In this document: positions 9,801-19,836 of the stretch, in pieces
Position numbering within the stretch: position 1 is the first letter of the stretch
How the letters are laid out: every line of letters begins with the position of its first letter
NCBI RefSeq assembly: GCF_012939955.1
Contig: NZ_SPMY01000020.1
Span: 1 to 52,652, forward strand
From: Candidatus Accumulibacter phosphatis
Lineage (GTDB): Bacteria; Pseudomonadota; Gammaproteobacteria; Burkholderiales; Rhodocyclaceae
DNA: 52,652 nucleotides
Direction: 5' to 3'
Notes under the pieces: model-generated
Database searches by the model: none
What the model was told of the DNA's origin: nothing
Seen by the model: the letters and a program-made list of their open reading frames with translations, nothing else
Translations under genes and position numbers: made by a program

Positions 9801-9896
9801 GCGATCGAAGCCCTGGCCATCGACGGGTGTAAAGCCATTGCCCAGCAAAACCGACTCAATGGCGGTTTCAAAGGCGGCCTCGCTGGTTCGGTTCAC
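6857..9896 (-). CDS. hsdR: Type I restriction endonuclease subunit R, interrupted by a one-base frameshift
   Basis: It is the ATP-dependent translocase and nuclease subunit of a type I restriction system. The N-terminal part has the PD-(D/E)xK-type nuclease region (VVTLELKNPLSGQT), then Walker A HSAGSGKSNT and the DEAH box (VIIDEAHSSQS). The C-terminal part holds the second RecA-like domain (VAEKYQTGFDQP, QTLSRLNRTHP). The reading frame breaks in a run of six C at 8599-8604 (GGGGGG on the coding strand). With five G it reads SQSGETATELKGVLGG, joining both halves into about 1012 residues, the usual length. The start is GTG. It follows a duplicated 5' fragment of a related hsdR. Either it is inactive or the extra base is an error. 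Confidence 0.9.
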
Positions 9897-9923
9897 AAGA
9901 TCATCCCTTACTCCCTCAACGCT

Positions 9924-9957
9924 TAAGTTAAAGATGCCAAGATTTCTTTAACTTAAA
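9924..9957. repeat. 12-bp perfect inverted repeat upstream of hsdR
   Basis: TTAAGTTAAAGA (9924-9935) and its complement TCTTTAACTTAA (9946-9957) flank a 10-base loop. It is strikingly AT-rich against the surrounding high-GC DNA. It sits at the junction between the hsdR 5' fragment, whose stop is at 9948, and the main hsdR start at 9896. It may be an operator, a weak terminator or a recombination scar. Confidence 0.6.
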
Positions 9958-10178
9958 AGCAACTCAAGGTAACGTTGAAAAGCATAGCGCTGCTCGCCGT
10001 GCAGCGCCTCAAGCTTCTCCCGAAGCCTGGCTTGGGCAGTGCGCATGAACCCCGGCGCTTCAACCGGCAGAATCCCCCGATGACGGTCGAAGCCTTTGCC
10101 GTCGACCCACTTGTGACCGGCGTCGGGCACGACCGATTCGATGGCGGTTGCGATAGCGGCTTCGCTGGAACGCGTCAT
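9948..10178 (-). pseudogene. 5' fragment of a second hsdR
   Basis: This 76-codon open frame begins MTRSSEAAIATAIESV and continues GHKWVDGKGFDRHRGI and REKLEALHGEQ. It parallels the first ~65 residues of the main HsdR (MNRTSEAAFETAIESV, TPVDGQGFDRERSI, WKKLDALHGAQ) with many substitutions, so it is a diverged paralogue rather than a recent copy. Its ATG overlaps the stop of the DUF4411 gene by 4 bp, which makes it the position where the operon's own hsdR would begin. It then stops at ELLLS. The likeliest reading is that the native hsdR was cut off and followed by a different hsdR allele. Confidence 0.8.
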
Positions 10179-10669
10179 GGCTTCTTCCCCAAGACAAACT
10201 TGGCCTGTTCGCGCCGCAACATCTCGTAAGGCGTCGTAAAACGCAGATTCAAGCCGCTGCAGACGTTCGGTATCTTGATTCGTTTTGCCGAGTTCGCCGG
10301 CACCTCGTGGGTGACAACCGTTTGCCCGCGCGCCAGCGCATGCGCGATGAGGTAGAAGTCCGCCACCTGCAAGAAGGTATTGATCGCCGCCGGCTCGTAC
10401 TGCTGGCCGGTGATCCAGGTGCTGACGGCGCCGAATTGCGCTGCGACCGCCGCATCGGTCTTGAGGAACATGCCGTCGCCGTGATCGCGTACCCAATCGG
10501 TGAGTTCATCACCGCCGGCGGCGATTTCGTCGCCTACCTTGTCGATACTGGCCACTTTTCCCGCGGCATGGTTTTCGAGCAGCCATTCCCAGAAGGCGGG
10601 GCAGAAGTCCAGCCCGTAGTGCAGATTCTTGGCCTGAATGAACACATTCGCATCGAGCAGGTAGATCAC
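10175..10669 (-). CDS. DUF4411 family protein (PIN-like, putative toxin)
   Basis: The 164-residue protein opens MIYLLDANVFIQAKN, with the PIN-type first acidic residue at Asp6. It continues with GGDELTDWVRDHGDGMF and the late segment FYLIAHALARGQTVVTHEVPA, where an acidic PIN residue and a threonine usually sit, then IKIPNVCSGL. This pattern is DUF4411, PIN-related proteins commonly paired with ImmA/IrrE-type proteins and regarded as a toxin-antitoxin-like pair. It overlaps both neighbours by 4 bp (the peptidase gene upstream, the hsdR fragment downstream) and so belongs translationally to the type I operon. RNase activity is inferred from the fold only. Confidence 0.82.
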   Translation of the reverse strand: MIYLLDANVFIQAKNLHYGLDFCPAFWEWLLENHAAGKVASIDKVGDEIAAGGDELTDWVRDHGDGMFLKTDAAVAAQFGAVSTWITGQQYEPAAINTFLQVADFYLIAHALARGQTVVTHEVPANSAKRIKIPNVCSGLNLRFTTPYEMLRREQAKFVLGKKP

Positions 10670-11817
10670 AGCATCACCCCCAACTCGCGCGCAGCCTGGT
10701 AGAACGTAGCGGATTTGCGCACGCCCAGCAGGCGGAAGGCATCCTGAAACAAGGTCTGCCCTTCCAAGGCGCTGCCTACCAGGGCCCGCGCAAAGCGCTT
10801 GCCGGTGCGCGCACCCAGGGTCCGGTAGAAGTCACCGCCGCCGCCAGTGCGCTCCAGCGTGCGCAGGCGTTCGACTTCCTTGCGGTAGTGCTGCCATAGT
10901 GTGGCTGCGTTGATCAGGCCTGCGTCGAACAAGCGCCGCAGCGCCACCAGCGTACTGACCTTGAACAGCCGAGCCAGGCGTTGAATTTCCTGTTCAATGG
11001 CTGCCTCGCGCTGCACCGCTTCTCGCATGACCGCCAGCGGCATCAGCAACTCAGCGGCGACCTTGTTACACCAGCGTTCGGTAGTTCGCTCAGGCACACG
11101 GCCGGCTTCAGCATCCGATATGCCGCTTTGTCCCAGGGCCAGATGGGCCAGTTCATGCGCCAGGCTGAACATTTGCGCTGCTTTGCTATCGCCTGCGTTC
11201 AAGAACACTAGGGGAGCTAGGTGATCGGCCAGGGCGAAGCCGCGAAACTCGTCGACATCGAGCTTGCGGTGACTGTTGGCACCAACAATGGAGCTGGCCA
11301 TCACCAGCACGCCGGCATCCTCGGTGCGCGCGATCAATTGCCGCAGGGCATCGGTCCACGTCGGCAAGGTCTGTCGCTCGGTAACAGACAAGTCCAGCGT
11401 ATCGCGCAGCTTCTCAGCCACGGCTTCAGGGACATCACCAACGCGGACCTCACCGACGAAGGGTACAGGCGGGAGACCATTGAGCTGGGCGTACTCGCGA
11501 AACCAGTCCTGGCGCCGCTGGCACAGGTAAACGGTATCCAGCAGGTCATTGCTCGGTTCGCGCACGGGCGCGTCGCGCAAGCTCCGGAAGTCCGGCACCG
11601 GCAGTTCCATGCGCGGTGGTTCGGGCAGGAAAAAGTAGCCGAACGGCGTATGGGTCATGCGGGCGAAATCTTCGATTTGCCTCAGCGTCGGTTGCGCCTC
11701 ACCGCTGAGCCACAGCGGCCACTTGCGAAAACGCTTCACCAGCGCAAAATCGTCCAACCGCGCCCGCTCGGCGGCCCAGCGCAGCACCGGGATCGAGGCG
11801 GGTACGGTAAGGTTCAT
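10666..11817 (-). CDS. ImmA/IrrE family metallo-endopeptidase
   Basis: The 383-residue protein carries the zinc-peptidase motif HELAH (221-225) followed by the downstream ERWCNKVAAELLMP helix, as in ImmA/IrrE (COG2856). The N-terminal 60 residues (VLRWAAERARLDDFALVKRF, then TLRQIEDFARMTHTPFGYFFLP) resemble the atypical HTH/antitoxin-like start seen in the longer members of this family. Such proteins usually cleave or sequester a regulator, or act as the antitoxin half of a pair with a PIN-like partner. Here the partner would be the DUF4411 gene, whose start overlaps this stop. Its own start overlaps the hsdS stop. Being fused into a restriction operon suggests a maintenance or back-up role. 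Confidence 0.88.
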   Translation of the reverse strand: MNLTVPASIPVLRWAAERARLDDFALVKRFRKWPLWLSGEAQPTLRQIEDFARMTHTPFGYFFLPEPPRMELPVPDFRSLRDAPVREPSNDLLDTVYLCQRRQDWFREYAQLNGLPPVPFVGEVRVGDVPEAVAEKLRDTLDLSVTERQTLPTWTDALRQLIARTEDAGVLVMASSIVGANSHRKLDVDEFRGFALADHLAPLVFLNAGDSKAAQMFSLAHELAHLALGQSGISDAEAGRVPERTTERWCNKVAAELLMPLAVMREAVQREAAIEQEIQRLARLFKVSTLVALRRLFDAGLINAATLWQHYRKEVERLRTLERTGGGGDFYRTLGARTGKRFARALVGSALEGQTLFQDAFRLLGVRKSATFYQAARELGVML

Positions 11818-13100
11818 GGCTGCAGCTCCTCAAGCGGAATCTGGCCGGTCACGGCGGCGGTGATCAGGGCGGCGCGACGTTCCATCAGTAGGTTGAGTGA
11901 GTTTTGAATCTCCGACTGAAGCGGTTCAGCAACATCAAGCGACTTCCTTATATGGGCGCATATTTCCAACTGCTCACCGGTTGGCGGAACAGGAATTCTC
12001 ATGTTGGCCAGTTGTTCGCAAGTGATTGCCCCTTTGGTACTGCCTGCACCATCGCTGTCGCTGCGAAGAAACGCATAGGCATGACCCAACCAGTGGCATA
12101 GATAACCCGGATGGAGCGCGTCGCAGTGTGGCTTGATGAACGCGAGATGCTGATTTATCGTGGCCTCGATGCCCAGCAGTGACGACAAGGCGCGCGTCCT
12201 TCCTTGTCCGGTGATGCCGACCAGTACAGCTGGCGGCTGGATCTTTGGCAAGTGGCATTCTTTCAGTGCGGTTTCAGTCACGAACCGACTTGCCTTTATG
12301 ACGAGCGGCTCATTAACGACGGAGCTGTTCAGCCATGGGTAGCCATCGTCGCTCCAATAGCTGGCATTTTCAACCGAAGGTGTCGAGCCGTTGCCAACGA
12401 CGGCCAAGTATTTGATGGGCTGAACTTCCCAATGCGCAGGAACCTCGCCCAGCCAATCCTGATCGGAGGGTTTCAGCGGGGCGTTGGGGTCGAGGCCGCG
12501 GGTGACGACGCGGCTGATGAGGGCTGCGCGCTTTTCTTCCAGCAGCGCCAGCATGCGTTCCTTCTCGGCGATCAGCCCGTCGATGCGGGTGGTCTCGCGG
12601 TCGAGGTAGTTGGCGATGCTCGACTGAGCGTCGATCGGCGGAAGGCGAATCTCGAGCGACCCGATGTAGTCCCAGCTGGCGCGAGGCATCTTGGCGCCGA
12701 AGGTTGACGCATCAACGGTCCCCACAAAGTCGGGAGTCAGTAACGAATAGAGCAGGAACCTGGGATGGAGGGATTCAGCGGGCCGCATCACGAGCAGCTC
12801 AGTAGAGCAGACGCCTTCGCACGGCACGTGGCAAGCCTTCGCCAAGTACGGGCGGAGCTTGCCGAACAGCACGTCACCTTCTCTGAACACGTTGGCAAGG
12901 CCTGAGTCCCCGTCGATCGCCTCATTCGACTTCGACGCAGCCTCAATGATCCTGCCCGTCCACGACTCGACGTTCTCAAGGCCAAGGTAATCGGCATGGT
13001 CGGAACTGGCGGACATGCGTTCATTACGTAGGGGCGCAGCGAACTTCAAGCGCGCGGGTCTCCATGCGTCAGGATGGGTGTTCGCAGTAGAAATCGTCAC
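11814..13100 (-). CDS. hsdS: Type I restriction-modification specificity subunit S
   Basis: The 428-residue subunit determines the DNA sequence recognised by the HsdM and HsdR complex. It shows the typical duplicated plan: target recognition domain 1 (about 10-150), then a conserved spacer helix (ETTRIDGLIAEKERMLALLEEKRAALISRVVTRGLD, with RGLDPNAPLKPS). Target recognition domain 2 (DWLGEVPAHWEVQPIKYL onward) and a terminal helix (LLMERRAALITAAVTGQIPL) follow. The two tandem domains predict a bipartite recognition site that cannot be read from the sequence. The start overlaps the hsdM stop by 4 bp, and its stop overlaps the ImmA/IrrE start. The frame is intact. Confidence 0.95.
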   Translation of the reverse strand: MTISTANTHPDAWRPARLKFAAPLRNERMSASSDHADYLGLENVESWTGRIIEAASKSNEAIDGDSGLANVFREGDVLFGKLRPYLAKACHVPCEGVCSTELLVMRPAESLHPRFLLYSLLTPDFVGTVDASTFGAKMPRASWDYIGSLEIRLPPIDAQSSIANYLDRETTRIDGLIAEKERMLALLEEKRAALISRVVTRGLDPNAPLKPSDQDWLGEVPAHWEVQPIKYLAVVGNGSTPSVENASYWSDDGYPWLNSSVVNEPLVIKASRFVTETALKECHLPKIQPPAVLVGITGQGRTRALSSLLGIEATINQHLAFIKPHCDALHPGYLCHWLGHAYAFLRSDSDGAGSTKGAITCEQLANMRIPVPPTGEQLEICAHIRKSLDVAEPLQSEIQNSLNLLMERRAALITAAVTGQIPLEELQP

Positions 13101-15226
13101 TGCGTCACCTCCCGCAGCAACTCCAAAATCCGTTGCTCCACGGCCGCAAGCTCAGCATCAATCACCTTTAGCGGCCGCGGCGGCTGGTACTGGAAGAACA
13201 CGCGGTTGAAGTTGATCTCGTAGCCGATCTTGCCGATGCCGCCGTCCTGCTCGTCCAGGGTTGTGCGATCAATCCAGGCATCGGCCACGTAGGGCCGCAC
13301 CTCGCGCAGCACGTAGCTGATGATGTCTTCATTCACCGGGATGTTTTCGGCGTCCTTCAGCGCCGGGTCGGATTCGTACTCGATGTGCCTGCCCTTGCCA
13401 TCGGCGTGCAGGCCCAGCAGGGCGTAGAGCGCTTCCTTGCCGAGGTCGGCGGGCAGAGCCTGACCGGGGAACAAGGCGGCGCGGTCCAGCGGCTCGGCCT
13501 TGTGATGTTTGGCGATGACGGGCGCGGCCTCGGGGTCCACGATGGTAAAGCACTCGCGGAAGATCTTTCTCTGCGCCGTGCCCTTGGCGCCCTTGGCCCA
13601 ACCTTCCTCGTTGTCAGGTAGGGTCTTGAACACCTGCTGAACAGCGTTCCAGGCCTGGTTCCAGTCCAGCAGCGCTTCGCTGCCAACTTCGTCCCGTGTC
13701 GCCTGCAGTGCATCGAACAGCTCGGGGCAGGTGTTAAGGAAGCGCTCGCGCGCTTCATCGGTGATCTGAAAGCGCAGGCGCAGCGGGCGCAGCACGGTGA
13801 TGCGGCGGTAACCGAAATCCGCGTTGTCGAACACGCGGCTGGTCTGGCTTTCTTCACAAGCTCCATGTTCGCGGGTGACGACGTCGAGGGCGGCCTGGTC
13901 GAGATAGCGGCGCTTGTCGCCCAGGCTGCGCTTCATCGGCGTGTAGCGCTCGCGGGCGTCGATCAGCTGGATCTTGTCCTTGCGGTGCGGCCCCTTGCGG
14001 TTAGTGACCACCCAGATAAAGGTGCCGATGCCGGTGTTGTAGAACATCTGCTCGGGCAGGGCGACGATGGCTTCGAGCTGGTCGCGCTCGATGATCCAGC
14101 GGCGAATCTCGCTCTCGCCGCTGCCGGCACCGCCGGTAAACAGCGGCGAGCCATTGAAAACGATGGCGGTGCGCGAACCGGGCTTGTTGCGGTTGCCGGG
14201 AGCGTAGTCCTCGAACTTGCTCATCATGTAGAGCAGGAACAGCAACGCGCCGTCGTTGATGCGCGGCAGCTTGCCGCTGTAGCCGCGGAAGCTGGGCCAG
14301 CGGTCGATGATCTTCTTCTCCGCCTTCCAGTCCACGCCGAAAGGCGGGTTGGCCAGCAGGTAGTCGAAGTGCTGGTCGGGGAAAGGGTCGTCGGTGAGGG
14401 TGTTGCCCAGCACTACCTGGCCATCCTTGTGCCCCTTGATCAGCAGGTCGGAGGCCGCCACGGCATAGGAGCGCGGGTTGTAGTCCTGGCCGAAGACCTT
14501 GACCGTGGCCTGTTCGTTATGGGCACGAATCCAGTTCTGTGCTTCGGCCAGCATGCCGCCGGTGCCGCAGGCAGGATCGCAGATTGTGACGATGATGCCG
14601 GCCTGCGTGAGCACCTGGGTATCGGGCTCCAACAGCAGATTGACCATGAGCTGTATGACTTCACGCGGCGTGAAGTGGTCACCTGCGGTTTCGTTGGCAG
14701 CTTCGTTGAAGCGGCGGATCAGGTCCTCGAACACCAGTCCCATGGTGATGTTGTCGACTGTGCGCGGGTGCAAGTCGATCTCGGCGAACTGGGCGACGAC
14801 CTGATAGAGGCGGTTGGATTCTTCGAGTTTCTCGATTTCCTTCTCGAATTCGAAGCGTTCGAAGATCCTGCGGACATTCTCGGAGAAGCTGTTGATGTAG
14901 TCAGCCAGGTGGCGGCCGATGTTGTCCGGGTCGCCCTTGAGTTTGTGGAAGTCGAGCTGGCTGTGGTTGTGGAAGCCGAGCGGCTTGCCGTCTTCATCCT
15001 TCGCCAGGTTGTTGAGAACGGCGTCGATGTTGGGTATGCGCTTGGCACGGAGCTCGGCGTAGCGTTTCAGCACCGCGTCCTTGCTGAGCGCCAGCACCGC
15101 GTCGAAACGGCGCAACACGGTGAGCGGCAGCATCACGCGCTCGTACTGCGGCGGGCGATAGGGGCCGCGCAAGAGGTCAGCCACGGACCAGATGAAGTTG
15201 GCGAGTTGTTGGAAACCGGTGCTCAT
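13097..15226 (-). CDS. hsdM: Type I restriction-modification DNA methyltransferase subunit M
   Basis: This adenine-N6 methyltransferase modifies the host site and supplies the core of the restriction complex. The 709-residue chain has the HsdM N-terminal helical domain (LANFIWSVADLLRGPY). The SAM-binding motif I DPACGTGGM lies at 217-225 and the catalytic NPPF at 293-296, followed by a long C-terminal region (about 450-709). I chose the ATG at 15226, which follows an AGGA site, over a TTG five codons upstream. It is the first gene of the operon, and its stop overlaps the hsdS start. Frame and motifs are intact, so methylation may persist even if hsdR is broken. Confidence 0.95.
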   Translation of the reverse strand: MSTGFQQLANFIWSVADLLRGPYRPPQYERVMLPLTVLRRFDAVLALSKDAVLKRYAELRAKRIPNIDAVLNNLAKDEDGKPLGFHNHSQLDFHKLKGDPDNIGRHLADYINSFSENVRRIFERFEFEKEIEKLEESNRLYQVVAQFAEIDLHPRTVDNITMGLVFEDLIRRFNEAANETAGDHFTPREVIQLMVNLLLEPDTQVLTQAGIIVTICDPACGTGGMLAEAQNWIRAHNEQATVKVFGQDYNPRSYAVAASDLLIKGHKDGQVVLGNTLTDDPFPDQHFDYLLANPPFGVDWKAEKKIIDRWPSFRGYSGKLPRINDGALLFLLYMMSKFEDYAPGNRNKPGSRTAIVFNGSPLFTGGAGSGESEIRRWIIERDQLEAIVALPEQMFYNTGIGTFIWVVTNRKGPHRKDKIQLIDARERYTPMKRSLGDKRRYLDQAALDVVTREHGACEESQTSRVFDNADFGYRRITVLRPLRLRFQITDEARERFLNTCPELFDALQATRDEVGSEALLDWNQAWNAVQQVFKTLPDNEEGWAKGAKGTAQRKIFRECFTIVDPEAAPVIAKHHKAEPLDRAALFPGQALPADLGKEALYALLGLHADGKGRHIEYESDPALKDAENIPVNEDIISYVLREVRPYVADAWIDRTTLDEQDGGIGKIGYEINFNRVFFQYQPPRPLKVIDAELAAVEQRILELLREVTQ

Positions 15227-15367
15227 AAACGAATCCTGCAATTAGTTGCCGCGTGGGGGATACGGCATGTGGTCCCGTCTACCCCCTGTCTTGCTGCTGA
15301 TCAGAATCATCTTTTTTGCCCATTGGCTTGGCTCAGGCCTGGCCGATAAGCCGAGTTCTGAGCCAAG

Positions 15368-15736
15368 TTACGGAAGACGGTAGCGTGTGCCATTTCGTAT
15401 CCCCGCTGAGTGCCGCTTGCCGTCTTTGAGCAGCTGTTCGATGCCGCGCCGGATACGCGAACGCTAAATCTCCAGACCGATGCGCTGGTGAATGTCACCA
15501 ATCCTGGACTGCGGGTAGCGTCCAACATCTTCCACAATCAGAGCCAGTAGCCGGTGCGGCTCGATGCGCTTGAGTGTGGTGCCGCCAACAAAGTCCAGCT
15601 TGCGCAGCAGCATTGCTTCGACCGGGGCTAGCTCTACTGTATTGGTTAGTTCGCAGGCGGTGAGCGCATCGTAACAGGAGGCCGCATCAACGGCCATCGC
15701 TTCAGGGTTTGCGATGGCCCAAGCTGTCAAATGCAA
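15368..15736 (-). pseudogene. Remnant of a winged-helix-like protein gene with an internal stop
   Basis: A minus-strand frame reads LAPVEAMLLRKLDFV, then IEPHRLLALIVEDVGRYPQS and RIGDIHQRIGLEI, to a TAG at 15464-15466. It then continues in the same frame without loss of character: SRIRRGIEQLLKDGK, then RNGTRYRLP, and a stop at 15368. The joined sequence looks like a winged-helix DNA-binding end, with two helices and a wing of the GTRYRL type. I do not recognise the parent family. No proper 5' end is visible; the frame opens only at a TTG. It lies upstream of hsdM and may be what is left of a regulator once linked to the operon. Confidence 0.45.
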
Positions 15737-15806
15737 GCAGCGGTGATTTGTGCATCATGCGCCAAGGGGGAGGCGGCGGCCGGCAGCGGCGAACCGGCCG
15801 CGGATC

Positions 15807-16186
15807 ATGGCGCCGGACAAGAGTGCCGAATGCGCGCGGCTGTTGAGCGAGGGCAAGCGTCCTGCCGAAGTGGCGCGGTAGGTAGGCGTCCAGGAGTCGA
15901 CGCTGCGCAAGGCGATCCGGCGCCAGGGCGTGCCGCAGTTGGCCCATTGCCGCAAGACACAGGGGAGTTGGAAGCGGCGAGCACCAAGAGTGAGCGCAGC
16001 CGGGCGGACGCGGAAGCCGCCGCGGGGATGGGCACCGCCTGCACGCGCGCCGACGAGCGGATCCAAACGGCGCTGGGATTGGCGACCGGTGCGACGACGC
16101 GCTTCGAAGCGCGTCAAGATGTGGCGATGGGAGGGCTGTTGGCCGGCCTGCCGGCCTTGCAGGCGCGTGTGCCGCCGGCCTCATGA
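15807..16186 (+). pseudogene. Decayed transposase fragment
   Basis: From the ATG at 15807 the frame reads MAPDKSAECARLLSEGK and RPAEVAR, then a TAG at 15879-15881, then VGVQESTLRKAIRRQG, a transposase-like helix-turn-helix. The match then moves to another frame: SERSRADAEAAAGMGTACTR, ADERIQTALGLATGATTRFEA, MGGLLAGLPALQA. This conserved arrangement I associate with a family of bacterial transposases, but I cannot name the family with certainty. With a stop, a frameshift and no catalytic domain it is inactive. It marks past insertion activity between the type I operon and vapBC. Confidence 0.5.
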
Positions 16187-16246
16187 TGAATGTCGCGAGT
16201 TGCAGCTGCGGCCTCTCGTCGCGGATGAACCCCCGCACGTAGCCAA

Positions 16247-16633
16247 TCAGCATTGTGTGATGTCCGTCTGGCTGAAATCTTGCCCCACGAAGAGCAGTGG
16301 TTCGCCCATGGCCTTGGCCAGCGCATAGACTGCGCAATCACCCAGATTGAGCTGGGCCGGATGGCCCTGGCCCTTCCAGAAACGCAGGAAGGCGGCATTG
16401 GCAAGGCGCGCCTGCGGCTCGTCGAAGGGCATTACCACGGCACCGATCTCGTCCAGGAAGCGCTGCAGCTTTACCGGCATATTCGGATGCTCGCGGGCAT
16501 GGACCACGATGTGCGCTTCAAGCAGGCTGACCGCCGAGATCCGGCAGATCGAATGTGCTTCCAGTGCGGCGACAATACGCTCGCGTTCCGGTTCGCGCTT
16601 GAGCCACGCGAGGACGGCCGAGGTGTCGATCAC
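16247..16633 (-). CDS. vapC: Type II toxin VapC, PIN-domain ribonuclease
   Basis: The 128-residue PIN protein opens with MIDTSAVLAWLKRE (Asp3). The second acidic position is Glu39 in SLLEAHIV, and the third acidic region is LNLGDCAVYALAKAMGEPLLFVGQDFSQTDI, whose GDC and late Asp complete the usual metal-binding quartet. VapC toxins cleave RNA (tRNA or rRNA) and are silenced by VapB. The start is the GTG at 16633, which overlaps the vapB TGA stop (GTGA); this junction leaves little doubt about the start. The target RNA cannot be told from sequence. Confidence 0.92.
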   Translation of the reverse strand: MIDTSAVLAWLKREPERERIVAALEAHSICRISAVSLLEAHIVVHAREHPNMPVKLQRFLDEIGAVVMPFDEPQARLANAAFLRFWKGQGHPAQLNLGDCAVYALAKAMGEPLLFVGQDFSQTDITQC

Positions 16634-16893
16634 CAGGAGCCGTGTTCGCCGTAGCCCAGGATCTCGTCGTCGCCGCGAATGGCGACCGGCATGCGCGCGG
16701 GCAGTGCGTCCACTTCGCCTGCCAGCTCCGCGAGGCGTTCGCGCAGTGGCCGCCTCCCGGCCGGCACGTCGCGCTGGCCGGCGAGGAATAGCAGCAGGCT
16801 TTCGCGCACGACTTCGGCGACGGGTACTCCCTTGGCGAGGGCGATACCATGCGCCAGACGCTCGATCTCAACATCTTCGATCACGATGGCCAT
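16630..16893 (-). CDS. vapB: Type II antitoxin VapB (Rv0623-like / PSK family)
   Basis: The 87-residue antitoxin begins MAIVIEDVEIERLAHGIALA, continues KGVPVAEVVRESLLLFL (ribbon-helix-helix DNA-binding region, about 1-45) and ends GDDEILGYGEHGSW, the part expected to bind VapC. This matches the Rv0623-like transcription factor family of VapB proteins. The ATG at 16893 follows an AGGAGA site; longer frames upstream add unrelated sequence. It lies directly before and overlaps vapC, the standard order, and should repress its own promoter upstream of 16893. Confidence 0.9.
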   Translation of the reverse strand: MAIVIEDVEIERLAHGIALAKGVPVAEVVRESLLLFLAGQRDVPAGRRPLRERLAELAGEVDALPARMPVAIRGDDEILGYGEHGSW

Positions 16894-16954
16894 GTTGCTC
16901 TCCTGTGACTCATACCCATGCTCTGAATCTTGCGAGAATAAATGATGATGATCA

Positions 16955-17823
16955 CTAGCGTACTGGTGCTTCCAGTTCCTGAGGTGACTCCTGACTGGCC
17001 GGGCAATCCTGCAGCTCAATCCGCGTCGGGCCCGAGAGCAGCTCGACCGAAATCTCCGTCGCTGACAGCCGCCTGATTGCGCCGCTCAGCGGCGCGCTGA
17101 GTGGGCACTGCGCTGTTTCGACCAGGCGCTGGTCTTGCAGCGCGATGATGCGCAGGTGGCGGCGGCTTGGCTCCGGGACCAGCAACTGCATTCGGCCGGC
17201 GATGGGCAGCGCTAAGGACATGGCCAACTCGGACGAGCCGTAGACGTGATTCGAAACGCCGGCCAGTGCGGCGACCTCGAGCAACTGCTTTCCTTTGCGC
17301 CGGTAGATGCGCAGCGTGCCACTGCGATGCGGGGTGGTGACCGCGGCGATCTCGGCTTTTCCGTCGCCGTCGAGGTCGGCAACGCCAACCGGGTTCAGCC
17401 AGCGCATGGGCGTGCCGATGGGCGGCGACTGGGCGCTGATTTCGAGGCGGCCGTGGCGCAAGCCGATCAGCGCCAGGCGCGATCCGCTGTTGCGTTGACT
17501 GACGATAGCGAGGAGTTCCGGCGGCTCGCCGGCCGCCAGTGTGACCAGCCGCGGTGCCAGATCCTCGAACACTGCGTCCTTGGGAAGTTCGAGGGAATGG
17601 CGCTGGCCGCTGCTGGTGCTCGCCGTCAGGCGGGCGTATTCGTGGGGCCGGCCGAGTGCGAAATGGCCATAGTGCTCGACTGGCGCCGCGTACTGGCCGC
17701 CAGTAATCGTTTCGGCGTCGGCTGGCGAAGCAATCAGCGCGAGCAGAGCGCAGGCGAACAGCCCGCGTAGCGGTTGCTGCGCAGCGGCCGGCTTGCCGAG
17801 CGTTGCCGCTGCGCCGCCAGGCT

Positions 17824-17827
<4 letters not shown>
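16955..17827 (-). CDS. Exported FG-GAP/VCBS repeat protein
   Basis: The 290-residue protein has an N-terminal signal peptide: basic start, hydrophobic GLFACALLALIA, likely cleavage after SPADA at residue 38. Beta-rich segments follow, with one clear FG-GAP calcium-loop motif (VGVADLDGDGKAEIAAV, about 135-151) and weaker repeats after it (GTLRIYRRKGKQLLEV). It should be periplasmic or secreted. I take the GTG at 17827 as start because it overlaps the glgX stop (GTGA) and places the signal sequence correctly; the same frame runs further upstream but only as antisense-like sequence inside glgX. Its coupling to a cytosolic glycogen enzyme is odd, and no function can be assigned. Confidence 0.75.

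Positions 17828-19832
<2,005 letters not shown>

Positions 19833-19836
<4 letters not shown>

Noticed and set aside
13865-15349. Long plus-strand open frame opposite hsdM
   Set aside because: It is a mirror frame of a strongly supported gene in high-GC DNA; the translation has no domain and is rich in Val/Asp/Glu/Ala as expected of an antisense frame.
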